In this document: piece after piece, positions 11,034 through 21,381 of the stretch
Layout of the letters: every line of letters begins with the position of its first letter
Position numbering within the stretch: the first letter of the stretch is position 1
Assembly (NCBI GenBank): GCA_033961575.1
Contig: CM066738.1
Span: forward strand, 72,587,478 to 72,651,477
From: Aselliscus stoliczkanus
Lineage: Eukaryota > Chordata > Mammalia > Chiroptera > Hipposideridae
Direction: 5' to 3'
DNA: 64,000 nt
The notes under the pieces: model-generated
Seen by the model: only the letters and a program-made list of their open reading frames with translations
What the model was told of the DNA's origin: nothing
Database searches by the model: none
Made by a program: the position numbers and the translations under genes

Positions 11034-14000
11034 TTATTTATCCTGAAAAACCAAGACACTTATTCAAAAAAAGTTATGCACCCCTATGTTCATAGCAGCA
11101 CAATTTACAATAGCTAAGACTTGGAAACAACCAAAATGCCCATCAGTAGATGACTGGATTAAGAAACTGTGGTATATTTATACAATGGAGTATTACTCCA
11201 CTATAAAGAAGAATGAAATCGTACCATCACAATGATATGGATGGACCTAGAGACTATAATGTTAAGTGAAATAAGTCAGTCAGAGAAAGACAAATACCAT
11301 ATGATCTCACTCATATGTGGAATCTGAAAAACTGTATGAATGAGCAAAGTAAACAGAAACTGTCTCATAGATATAGAGGAAAAATCAGGGTTGCTAATTG
11401 GGAGGGGAATGGGGATGAGGGAGAAGGGGAAGGGATTAGACAGCAAAAATAGGCAACTACAATATTGCCACTGGGATATGAAAAACAGTTTGGGGAATAT
11501 AATTAATAATGTTGTAAATATTCTGTGGAATGTCAGATGATCATAGGTCTTGTTAGGAAGACCATTTCATGGATGGAGTAGAGGTTTGAACACTGCACTG
11601 TATTACTAAAGCAGAGGTGGTATACCTACTGTAATTGAATATATATAGATAGTCACGGGATGTGGATTATACTGTGGAAGAGAGTCAGAGGAAGAGTAAT
11701 AGATATATATGATATGGGGGGGAGTGGGGTGGCGGATTGAGGGTGGGGGGTTGTCACTTTGAGGGGTAAAATGTATAACTATTGCACTGTGTTGTACACC
11801 TGAAACTAATTAAAATAAAAAAAAAATACTATACTGACAAGAAAAAAAAATAAATGATAGCTTTGCTGGGTTGAGTAATATTGATTGTAAGTCCTTGCTT
11901 TTCATCATGCTGAATATTTCCTGCCAATCCTCCTGGCTTGCAAAGTTTCTGTTGTGATATCAGCTGACAATCTTACGGGAACTCCCTTTTAAGTTACTAA
12001 TTACCTTTCTCTTGATGCTTTTAGGGTTCTCTCTTTGTTTAACATTTGCCACTCTAATTTTAATGTGTCTTGGTGTGGGCTTGTTTGGATTCATCCTGTT
12101 TGGAACTCTCTGTGCTTTCTGGACTTGTATGTCTATTTCATTTGCCAGGTTAGAAAGTTTTCAGTGATTATTTCTTCAAATAGGTTATCAATCCCTTGCT
12201 TACTCTTTTCTCCTTCTGGTTTCCCTATCATGAGAATGTTGTTATTTTAGATGTTGTTCCAGAGGTCTCTTAAACTATCTCCATTTATTTTGGATTTTTT
12301 TTTTCCTGTTTTGATTGGGTGCTTTATGCTACCTTGTCTTCAGAATTGCTGATTCAATCCTTTGCTTCTATCTAGTCTGCTGGTGATTCCTTCTATTGCA
12401 TTCTTCATTTCAGTTATTGTATTCTTCACTTCTGACTTGTTCTTTTTTATGGTTTCTATGTCTTTTTTTATGCTTGCTAACTCTTTGTTAAAGTTCTCAC
12501 TAAGTTCCTTTAACCTATAACCATTGTTTTGAACTCTGTATCCAGTAGGTTGTTTGCCTCCATTTTATTCAGTTCTTTTTCTAGAGTTTTCTCCTCTTCT
12601 TTCATTTGGAATGTATTTCTTTGTTTCCTCATTTTTGCTGCCTCTCTGTTTGTTTGTATGTATTAGGTAGATCTGCTATATCTTCCAGTCTTGGCTGGGT
12701 GGCCTTATGTAGTAGGTGCCATTGGGGCCCAGTGGCAGTCTCCCTCGTTACCTGAGCCGGGTGTTCCAGGAGTGTCCTTTTTGTGGTTTGTATGTGCCCT
12801 CCTGTTATAGTTGAGCCTTGATTGCTTTTGGCATGTCAGTGGGTGGGATTGACCCTTAGGTTCATTGCCTATGGAGTTTGGCCATGTCTGCAGCTTAGAG
12901 ACGACTGTGCATCAGATTTACCCCACTGAGTGGGATTTGCCCCCAGAGGATTCTGGTGCCTGTTGAAATTGTCCTTTGGGTGTTCCACTTGTGGGGCTAA
13001 TTGGATGGTGCTCTGCTGTGGTCTGAAGCCAACCCCCAAGTGTGTACGTTCTGGGGCCTCTTGCGAGGGGCTCTGGTGCAGGCCCAGGTCACTCACTATC
13101 TGTAACCAGTGGGGTGACTACCTGGTAAGGGATACAAAGCTATCCACTGTTGTTCACTGCCTATGCTAACCCTGGAGGCATGTGGGAGAGGCTGCAATGT
13201 GAACCAAAGATGTCTGCCGCTAGTACCAAGCCTGGGATGGATTACAAAATGCCAGGACACCCTGAGGCCTTCTGCCACCTGCCAGCTCCTTTAAGGTTCA
13301 GCCACTGATACAGCTTCATGTGGTATGAATGTTGGTTGAGGCAGGGTCTCAGGGAATCACTAGATTGGGAAGAGTTGTGGTCACCAGGTTAATGTAAATT
13401 CTGGTTTGGTGCCAGTGCTGAGCCTGAAGCTACTTAGCAAAAGTCTCAGAGCACACCAATATCAGTTGCCACCAGCCTGGAACCCATGGACTCAGATACT
13501 TATTCCAAGGTATTGCAATGTGGGTGGGGCTGATTGCTCACAAGAAAGTGCCTCAGGTATTGGGGGAGTAGGGTGGAGTGGTGTCCCAGTGAGTCAGCAT
13601 GGCAGAGCTAGGGATCTCATCAGACCAATCAGGTTCAGATTTGACCATAAGTTTAGGGGGAGGTCTCAACACAGAAAGATGGTGCCCTCCTGCCAGCTGT
13701 CCGGGAAAGAGCCCAACACAGGGAAAATGCCTAGTGTCCTTCAGCCCTCATCCTAAAGCCATACAACTCAATTGGCCCCTATATGTCTCTGATACCCCCT
13801 GAGTCACTGTCCCTCCACTGGAGCCCAAGGTGAGTGACTGTGAGTGAGATAGTCTGTGTGCACATTTTTTAAGAGGATGCCTGCATTTCCTGAAACCTCC
13901 TGTCCCACCTGGATGGTCAGAATTTCCACTCTGTTTCACAGCCAGGTGTTGTGGTGGCTCTTCTTCCTGTAGTACTGAGGCTGGAGAATCTGGTGTAGGA

Positions 14001-14289
14001 CTGGGGTCTCTCACTCCTTCAGGGGGAACCTCCACAGCTAAGATATTCCTCCTGATCCTCAACTACTACATGGAGGTTTGGGGCCACTTCTGTGTCTCTG
14101 CCCATCCTACCAGTCTTGACATGGCTTCTTTATATTCTTAATCATGAAACTTTTTTCATCCAGACTTCAGATAGTTCTCCAGATCAATTGTTCTATAATT
14201 TAGTTGTAAATTTAATTTGTTCATGGAAGGAAGCAGGCACAGTGTTTAGCTACTCTGCCATCTTGAATTTCCTTAATCATCGATCTTTT

Positions 14290-14475
14290 GAGTTCTTATA
14301 ATGTGCCACACTACACTAATTATTGTAGACACATTATAGTAATTTAGACAACTTTGTATTATAAATTGGAAAGTGCCATTACTTCACAGATTAAATAATT
14401 GTGATTCAAGGTTATTCAATTAGGACATGGAAGAGCTGGCATCTGACTCCAGGACTCTTATGTTCTAGCAATATA
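14290..14475 (+). repeat. Probable MIR SINE fragment
   Basis: Degenerate MIR-like order of motifs: a cacattatagtaatt segment, a cattacttcacagatta segment, then gtgattcaaggttattcaa and ctggcatctgactccagg. This matches the usual MIR core and its 3' end. It is old and divergent. Confidence 0.55.
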
Positions 14476-15327
14476 TACACATGAATATGACCAGTTTATG
14501 GGCTGAAACAAGACTGAGACCTTTCAACTCTGATCCAATTGGGTCTCATCCATTAGCCTCAGCATCAGGTCACAAGCTCTAGCAACTCTGAAGGTCTAGG
14601 GCAAGGATGTACATCCACTTGTTAGTTTCTTCTTTTTTCCTGCCTGCTCTGGGTTATTGGGGCTCTTAGACCCTAGGTCCCAGTCCTGAGTATGTATGCA
14701 ACACCATTTGTTGATTTGACTTTGTCTTTGTGAAAATTTCCAGATGAGTTTCATTTATTTTCTAAGCCCCCTTTTTTTCTTATCTCATGAAATGATACCA
14801 GGTCTTGCAAACTTAGCATCTGAAGATGGAGACTACTGTGAAAAACATAGGGCTGCTAGCTGTGGGGATCATTTCCAGTTTCTATTAAAATGTTCACTTT
14901 ACTCAGTTCATTGAGTCTGGAGAGAAAGATGAAGTCAGTGTATCAAGGTGATGAGTAGTTACTGAATATTGAATCCATGGCTGATTTTCCATATTTTGAA
15001 CCAGATTTAGCCATTCTTTCCTCCATTCTCAAAGTTAATAAGGCATTTCTGCCCTTTCATTTCTTCCTTAAAAATCTTTCATACTTAGAAAAAAAGGTAA
15101 TGAGTCATGAATAGAGTGCATGTCCCCAAAGAATGCTTAAGACTAAGTCTAGTTAGAGAGGTGCATCAATTTGATGCGGGAGAAGCTTTGAGAAGACTGC
15201 TTCTCTTTTCAATAAATCATGAATGAAATACCAAGTGACAGTTGATGGATTGTGTTAATTTATTTAGAAAAACAGAGGAAAGCCTGGATCTAAATTTGGA
15301 ATTAAAACAATTAAATATTTGGATAGC
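14476..15327. other. Unassigned DNA
   Basis: No gene, RNA or confident repeat is seen. All frames are short. The sequence looks like ordinary old single-copy DNA. Confidence 0.45.
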
Positions 15328-15330
15328 TTA

Positions 15331-15687
15331 GTCTGTTCAAGCTGCTGTATGAAAATACCACAGACTGGGTGGCTTTATAAACAATAGAAATTTACTTCTC
15401 ATAGTTCTAGAGGCTGGGAAGTCCAAGATCAAAGTGCTGCTAGATTTGGTGCCTGGTGAGAACCCGTCTTATTGCTGTGTCCTCACATGACAGAAGGGGC
15501 AAGGGAACTTTCTGGGGTCTCTTTTATATTCCTATTCATGAGACCTCCAGCCTCATGACCTAATTACCTCCCGAAGTCCCCTCCTCCAAATGCCATCACA
15601 GTGGGTAGTAAGATATAACATGAAATTTTTAAAAAATTTATTTTGGGGTGGGGGGGTGGAGGGGCACAAACATACAGCCTATAACAG
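15331..15687 (-). repeat. MLT1/MST-type LTR (ERVL-MaLR), antisense
   Basis: The antisense order of motifs is characteristic of mammalian MaLR LTRs: a ccacagactgggtggcttta block, a ttctagaggctgggaagtcc block, a gctgtgtcctcacatgacag block, then cctcatgacctaattacctc and a terminal cctataacag. It matches a second copy at about 34743-35082. It is a solo LTR with no internal retroviral sequence beside it. Confidence 0.65.
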
Positions 15688-15689
15688 GA

Positions 15690-17150
15690 CTATAAGAAAA
15701 AAAATTGACAAAATTTCAAAAGAAAGCTATAAATGGCAGGGGCCATGGGTGGGGTTTGCTCAAATGTCTGTGCCTGGGCCTGCTTAAGGGACCTTACTTC
15801 TCTCTTACAAAGACCCTCACTGCTCCAGGAATATTATTATAGCCTTAGGCATCACATCCTTGTTCAAGTCAGGAAGAAGGACTCCAGTGATGAATGTCTT
15901 TATTAATAGAGAAAAATGTCAAGTTATTTTCTACTTATGTCTCACTGGCAAGAAGTCCTGTGTCACACGACCCTTGTGAGCTCCAAGGCAGGCTGGGAAA
16001 GTGAGCAGCTACATTTTCCAGTCTCTATCACAAAGGTGGGAAGAGTTAAGGGAGTTGGGAATGGATGTTCTGTAAACCATGAGGAGTATCTGCCACATCC
16101 AACTCGTTCATTCTCTCTGCCTTTTCATGCTTAGTTCAGTGCTTAGCACAAGGCTCACCTCCCCCGGGAAGGCAGCTCTACTGTCCTAGTAAAAAAAACT
16201 CCTTTCACTCTCTTAACTCATAGATCCCTTGGGTTCATTGTCTGATCACCTCAACCAACTGAAAGACCTTGAAGGCATGGCTGCTTATATGTCTTTGCAT
16301 ATCTAACAGTATTTACTAGCAAGCTTTGTGCATAGTAGAAATTAAACAAAAGCTGTGTTAGAATGGTAGACTTTGTGCTCACTGTAAAATATTCAGCAAA
16401 ATTTAATGAACATTACCAATATAAAAACAATCTCCTTGTTAAACCCTTATCTATTATTCAAAACCAACTTGAAATACCACTTAGTCTATGAAGCTGTGCT
16501 TAATCTCTCTTGCCAGCCCTAAATTGTCTTTCTTAACGAACTTTTATACTATGTAAAATAAAGATGCTCATATTGCCCTACCCATTTGCATTCCTTTTTA
16601 GAAAATTTATTCTATAGAATGGGAAACCATATGTGACTTTGCCTACTTGGCCCCTGCTACACTGACTATGGTGGACATCTGACCCATGTTTAGTCCAATC
16701 ACATTCCTTTTCCTAGAAGGTGTCATTGAAAGCAGAGACCGAGCCATTCAGATGGTACTGTGTTATTTGTACTCATAAGACCATGTAGAGTTGTGCCCCA
16801 AATGGGTACCATGACAGCCCATACATACTACAAATATTGATTGATTGATATGTGCCCAGTATTGTACAAGGCAATAGGGAACAAAATCAACCAAAATGCC
16901 TGCCCTCGTGCATCTCTGTTATAGTGAGGCTTCTTTGTAGCCATTTTCAGGCAGAATTAGAGAAGAATAGAGACTAGGAAGCTAAGAGGAAGACAGTCTG
17001 CAGCATAAAGAACTGAGCAGATATGCAGCCCCTCGAGAGAGAGAGATTGGGGATTTCAACTCATATAGATTTCATGGGGCACGGTTATACTTCTATCACT
17101 ACCTCTATTTCTATTGTTGGGGCCATTACTAGTTAACCTTTATAAGTACT
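15690..17150. other. Unassigned DNA
   Basis: No gene is supported. 16660-16790 may be a fragment of an old repeat with a tccaatcacattcctt motif similar in style to those near 2240 and 3190. The remainder shows nothing recognisable. Confidence 0.4.
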
Positions 17151-18190
17151 TAGTATGTTCCAAGCCCTAGGCTGATCTCTTGACATGCATATAACAGCCT
17201 CAGTAGCCTTATGATCAAGGCAATCTTTTTTTTTTTTTTTTTGGTGAGCAGTCATTGGATTTATATAAAGATGCAACACATTTTAAAATGATACAAAAAT
17301 ATCATTTTCAAAATAACATCAAAAAGTGATGCTGAGTAACCATACTCAGCTCATAATAGAGCAAATGGAGGAGTGGAATAATAATTCATGCTGTAGCATG
17401 TTTTATAAACTGGCAACAGAGAAAGTTGGTGAAAGAAAGCAGAGGAATTTTGTCTTTTAAGAATTAGGACCAAGGGGCTCCATAATCATCTGGCATCTGC
17501 TCAATATTGTACCTATGGTTAGAAATGTACATGATGGAAACTCCAGGGATCTTCCTTATTTTTTGTGTAAGGCCCTGGTCAACCATGGTCACAGTGTAAC
17601 ACTTGTGCTGAGTTACTCTCTGTACTAAGGAGTCATCTGCATAACTTCCTTCGGGTGTGCATGGTAATTGTTCAAATCTTGGATCCTTGGCAAACCTTAA
17701 AGGCACTCTATACTTTTGAAACAATTTCTCAATTTCAGCCATTACACAGTCAGTTATACAAGGGATACACTTGGCATACAGACAGTCCATCATTGACTGC
17801 ACTAAGTCTAGTTTGGCTTTAATGGAAAAGTTGATAAAGTTGGTATCAAACAGGATGTGGTAAGGTGGGCCCAGCTGTGTGTACATTGGAAGAACAAGCA
17901 GCAAGGGTTTTGGGGGACTTCTTTTTCTGTGAGTATACTGGGATTTTTCTTTTCTTTCTTTATAGATTGTAATCTGTCCTTTTCTTTAAGCCTCTGATCT
18001 CTGAGACTAAGCATTTGCTTCATGGTCGCATACTTCCTTGTTTACTTTTGCTTCCCCATGTTCATGCAGCACTCTTGTTTCTTCCAAAATTCCAGGCACT
18101 CTTATTATTCCCATTTTATAAGTGAAAAAAATGAGGTTTGAGATGGTATGTGAGTTACTTCAGAATACCAGCTAGTAAATGATATAAGAG
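17150..18190. repeat. MIR SINE split by the FCF1 pseudogene
   Basis: Left of the pseudogene, 17150-17225 reads as the MIR core (aagccctaggctgatctctt, then an aacagcctcagtagccttat segment). Right of it, from about 18092, the MIR resumes with ttattattcccattttataa and gaaaaaaatgaggtttgag. Joining the two sides gives a continuous MIR, so the retrocopy inserted into it. Confidence 0.65.
17226..18080 (-). pseudogene. FCF1: FCF1 processed pseudogene
   Basis: A retrocopy of FCF1 (UTP24), the PIN-domain nuclease of the small-subunit processome that acts in 18S rRNA maturation. On the minus strand it starts at an ATG near 18059 (MGKQK), and codon 6 is already a stop. A frame then runs through KYATM...MLSLRDQRLKEKDRL to CLFFQ. 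A 1-nt deletion near 17881-17890 shifts the frame, and the PIN region continues in a second frame to a stop at 17464. That segment includes HILFDTNFINFSIKAKLDLVQSMMD, CIPCITDCVMAEIEKL and SNHRYNIEQMPDDYGAP. There are no introns, a 3' UTR of about 220 bp follows, and an A tail is visible as the T run at 17226-17243. An imperfect direct repeat (aggcaatctt/aggcactctt) lies at the two ends. Not functional. Confidence 0.92.
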
Positions 18191-18267
18191 GAAAGTGAAG
18201 TAGGTAAAACTCTTTGCAAATGGGTCAGTCCCACCGTATTAGTCTGCAATCCTTAAAATATCCTTGT

Positions 18268-18415
18268 CGGGTCTGCCAAGTGGCTCAGTTGGTTAAGATC
18301 TTGCTCTAGAGTGTGCGCTCTGAGCAACAGGGTTGCCGGTTGGATTCCCGGCCCGAGATGAGCTGCCGCTGAGCTGCCAACAGGTGGCAGGATGGCTCAA
18401 CTAAAATATATATAT
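18268..18415 (+). mobile_element. tRNA-derived SINE, second family
   Basis: The element starts gggtctgccaagtggctcag, with an A-box-like region, and has a gttgccggttggattccc B-box-like block. It ends in gatggctcaactaaaat and an AT-rich tail. A 10-bp repeat, atatccttgt, lies at 18258-18267 and 18416-18425. A related copy, reversed, lies at 63368-63499. It differs from the short SINE at 34398 and 59824. Confidence 0.8.
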
Positions 18416-18429
18416 ATATCCTTGTAATA

Positions 18430-18985
18430 AACTAGCTTTGTTGGGTGCCTATTCCTTACAGTCAACAGATACCTTAGGTAGCTGGTTAATGTAGCTCAGA
18501 TTGGAGGCAGCTGGATAAAGTAGTTCTCTAACTTTCTATTATTATATAAAACTACAAGCATTTAAAATAAAATTATAGCAAAATAACCTCCCTCTTGAAA
18601 ATGTTCCAAGTTAAACATCCTTGTAAGCATTTTGGTATGACTTTATTTTCTTGATTTGTATGACAAAAATGAGGGATTCCTACTTTGTGAGCATTTGAGC
18701 TCTGGCCAGAAGAGTAGGAGTGGAGTGGGGCTGGCACAGAGTTAATTCAAAGAGTGCATAAATACATATGCACACCAAGCACCATTTGTAAATTCAATAA
18801 GTAATACATCTTGCACACACATGGATCATATGTTCTCAATGTATGTAGAAGCAGTTAATATCAATGAAATGAAGACTCATGTAAAGTAGTTATTGAATTT
18901 ATACTAGCTTTTCATCATAAAATTTCTCTATCAACAGATGCTATGGAATTATATGAGAATCTTCTCTTTTTATGGAATTAAAAGT
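18430..18985. other. Unassigned DNA
   Basis: No gene or clear repeat is visible. The stretch ends at the TA next to a mariner end. Confidence 0.4.
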
Positions 18986-18986
18986 A

Positions 18987-19556
18987 TAAGGCCTGACAAT
19001 TAAGTATTTGAATTCATCCTAGAAAATGTGTTGCATACCTCATTGCATATCATTATGGTTACCTTCGAAGTACTCCCCTTGGAAAGCTATGCACCAACAC
19101 CAGTGCCTAATTCACCCTTCAAAGCAATTTTGGAACTCTTTTTCTGGAATGGCCATCAGAGTTGTCATCGTATTACCCTTGATGTCCTGAATGTCATTAA
19201 AATGTCTTCTTTTCAATATTTCCTTTATCTTCAGGTAAAGAAAGAAGTCATTGGGGGGCCAGATCAGGTAAGTAGGGAGGGTGTTCCAATGCAGTTATTT
19301 GTTTACTAGCTAAAAACTCCCTCAAAGACAGTGCCATGTGAGCTGGTGCATTTGTCGTGATGCAAGAGCCATGAATTGTTGGCAAAAAGTTCAAGTCATC
19401 TAACTTTTTCACGCAGCCTTTTCAGTACTTCCAAATAGTAAACTTGGTAAACTGTTTGTTCAGTTGGTATAATTCATAATGAATTGTCCCTTTGATATCA
19501 AAAAAAGGTTAGCAACATCATTGCAACAAGCTTGCAATCTTAATTATCAGAACTTA
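18987..19556 (-). mobile_element. Internally deleted mariner (subfamily copy A)
   Basis: Ends are inverted copies of a ggtctgacaattaag-type terminus: aggcctgacaattaag at the left, and cttaattatcagaac at the right. Only about 570 bp long. On the minus strand it retains the C-terminal half of a mariner transposase. The first half is deleted, and the junction falls just before a VNQVYYLEVLKRLREKVR-type segment, exactly as in the copies at 41715 and 44390. Frames are broken. Confidence 0.8.
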
Positions 19557-20520
19557 ATTGTAGATCCTCTGATGAAAAGCTTGGAATCACAATTATAAAT
19601 TATACCAAAAGGGTAACTGAGTATTAATAATGGAGGAGGCAGATATGTGCTGTTTGTGACTCACTCATGTCACAATATCAGGTAGTTCTTACTGATAGGG
19701 ACACTTTGTGGAAAATCCTGACTTAGCCTCACACCCTCATTATAGTGACCAGGAAGCCACTACTAACCTTTTGGAGTTAGCCTGTGAGATGTTGCCATTT
19801 TTTGTTTAGAAAATGAAGAACTCATGTTCAATGACTATACCTTTGTATTTCCTAGTGTCTAGAAAAAGCATTGATGATCAAGAAGCTAGTTTGATCACAT
19901 ATGCCCTGTTTATCTGGCTACATGTCAGTGTTACTGAGTTACCAAGTCTGGTGCCTTATTTATTTCAGCTTGTGAAGTGGGTTCAACAGAACTCACTTCT
20001 GGCATTAATAAACTAACATTGTTGAACTCCTGTAGAGAGCAAGTAGTTGAGGAGTAAATGTTATGGCATAATAGAAATTGCAAGTCTTTTAATTCCCAAA
20101 GCAACAGAAATCCACCCCCCTTCAATTTTTGGATTATTATTCTCATCCCATTTAAAAATAGCATAGGGTCCCTGGGTTTGGTGCTACAGTCAGAAGATTT
20201 GCAAATGCTAACATTCCTGTGTAAGGCACACCATCATTTGTCAGTTATTGTGAATATGTGTATTTTAAGCAATAAGGTTCAGCTAGTCAGACTTTTCTGG
20301 GCCTTCTCAGTGATGCATGACCTGTGCTGTGATTGTTCTGAAGATAGAGGGGTTCTAACCCTGTGAGAAGCCCAAATCAAATCAATCCCAAAAATTCAAA
20401 ATGAAAAAAAATATAGCACAGAGTCTACAGTAAGATGGCATGGACGTTCTCTGGAGCTTTAATCATGAATGACCTCATCTTCAAATGGTCAGTGATAATA
20501 AACAAGAAGAAAGGATTTCT
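19557..20520. other. Unassigned DNA
   Basis: No gene is supported. The frames at 19813-20016 and 20058-20366 have no recognisable family and atypical composition, so they are probably chance. Confidence 0.4.
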
Positions 20521-20523
20521 AAG

Positions 20524-20800
20524 GGGGCAGAGCATTAATAAGGTAAGGTTTTAAAATTAAAATTTCAAGTTAATTAAAACATCCAAAAGCACAATAAAAT
20601 TGCAGAAAATCTGGCAAGGGAATGCCAGCAGGCCTGATTAATGCAAGTCAACTGCCTTCTGAGGGTAATAGTAATAATGATGAGATTATGGATGTAGAAG
20701 AACATGCAAAAGAGTAATGTGATGTATGTGGAATACAAACTGCGTCCCAGTTACTATTTTATGGTGCACAATGGATCTTATTAAGGAGGAATAGCTGCAA
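20524..20800 (+). repeat. Unnamed interspersed repeat, copy 1
   Basis: This stretch aligns collinearly with 52610-52880. Shared words include cattaataaggtaag, ctgattaatgcaagtca, and aataatgatgagattatgga, followed by a similar gtggaata-aaac segment and a ggtgcac/ggagtgcat block. Similarity extends over about 270 bp with many differences and small gaps. I do not recognise the family. Confidence 0.6.
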
Positions 20801-21335
20801 GAATTACCACTGAATTGCTCAATAAAAGTATTGTGTAATTAACAGTGTTGTAGCAGCAGCTGGAGTGATGCCTCCCATTGATATTCCATATTCTCCAATT
20901 ATTTCCAGTTTGCTAAGGGGGTGTGAGTTCTAACTAAGACTGTTTATCTAATCACTCAATAAACATTTATTGAGCAGGGCACTATTCTAGGAGATGTGAA
21001 GGGTATGATGATGAGTGAGGCACTGCTTTTGCCCTCAGGGGGCATATGTTCAAATAGGAAAGTTAACATATGAATGTAATGAATTTTAATACAATGCAGA
21101 TTGTCTTGAAATCTTCCATGATAGGTCCAAAGAGAGAGAAATTATTTTTGGTAAAAGGGATTGAATAAAGGCACTAGAGAATATGTGGTATTTGAGAAGG
21201 GCTTTGATTTTGTTGTTGGCGAAGATAATAATCATTTTCTACTTTGTAAGTTCTTAAATGTTTGAAAAACCTATATGGTATGTAATGCCACCAAGACAAG
21301 TAGGAAATAAGGAGGCATATGGGGTGAAGAGTGTA

Positions 21336-21381
<46 letters not shown>

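Larger units (their letters stand above)
9458..11850. mobile_element. Younger L1 with 5' inversion (twin priming)
   Basis: The element is flanked by a perfect 15-bp repeat, taaatgatagctttg, at 9443-9457 and 11851-11865. Its 3' half (about 10556-11826) is on the plus strand and carries the ORF2 end, a G-rich 3' UTR and an A tail. Its 5' half (9458 to about 10555) is inverted and carries the ORF2 reverse-transcriptase part on the minus strand. The two halves meet so that almost no L1 sequence is lost, as expected from twin priming. It is 5'-truncated within ORF2, so it was dead on arrival. A second A run (11842-11850) follows 15 non-L1 bases after the first. Confidence 0.9.
6560..14275 (-). mobile_element. 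Old L1 on the minus strand, split by three younger insertions
   Basis: Antisense L1 sequence can be followed in order from the 3' UTR (6560-6721, 7229-7500), the ORF2 C-terminal end (7500-7880), the ORF2 endonuclease start and ORF1 C-terminus (7885-7976, 9121-9442), the rest of ORF1 (11866-12300) and a long 5' UTR ending near 14275 in a tgccatcttgaattt-type 5' end. Most of ORF2, including the reverse transcriptase, is missing at a junction near 7880. The sequence is interrupted by a composite SINE (6722-7215), a piggyBac element (7981-9116) and a younger inverted L1 (9458-11850). After removing these, about 3.7 kb of L1 remains. It is not competent. Confidence 0.8.

Noticed and set aside
17464..17904. 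146-codon FCF1-like frame as a functional gene
   Set aside because: It starts within a frame-shifted retrocopy with a stop at codon 6 and an A tail, so it is a processed pseudogene fragment.
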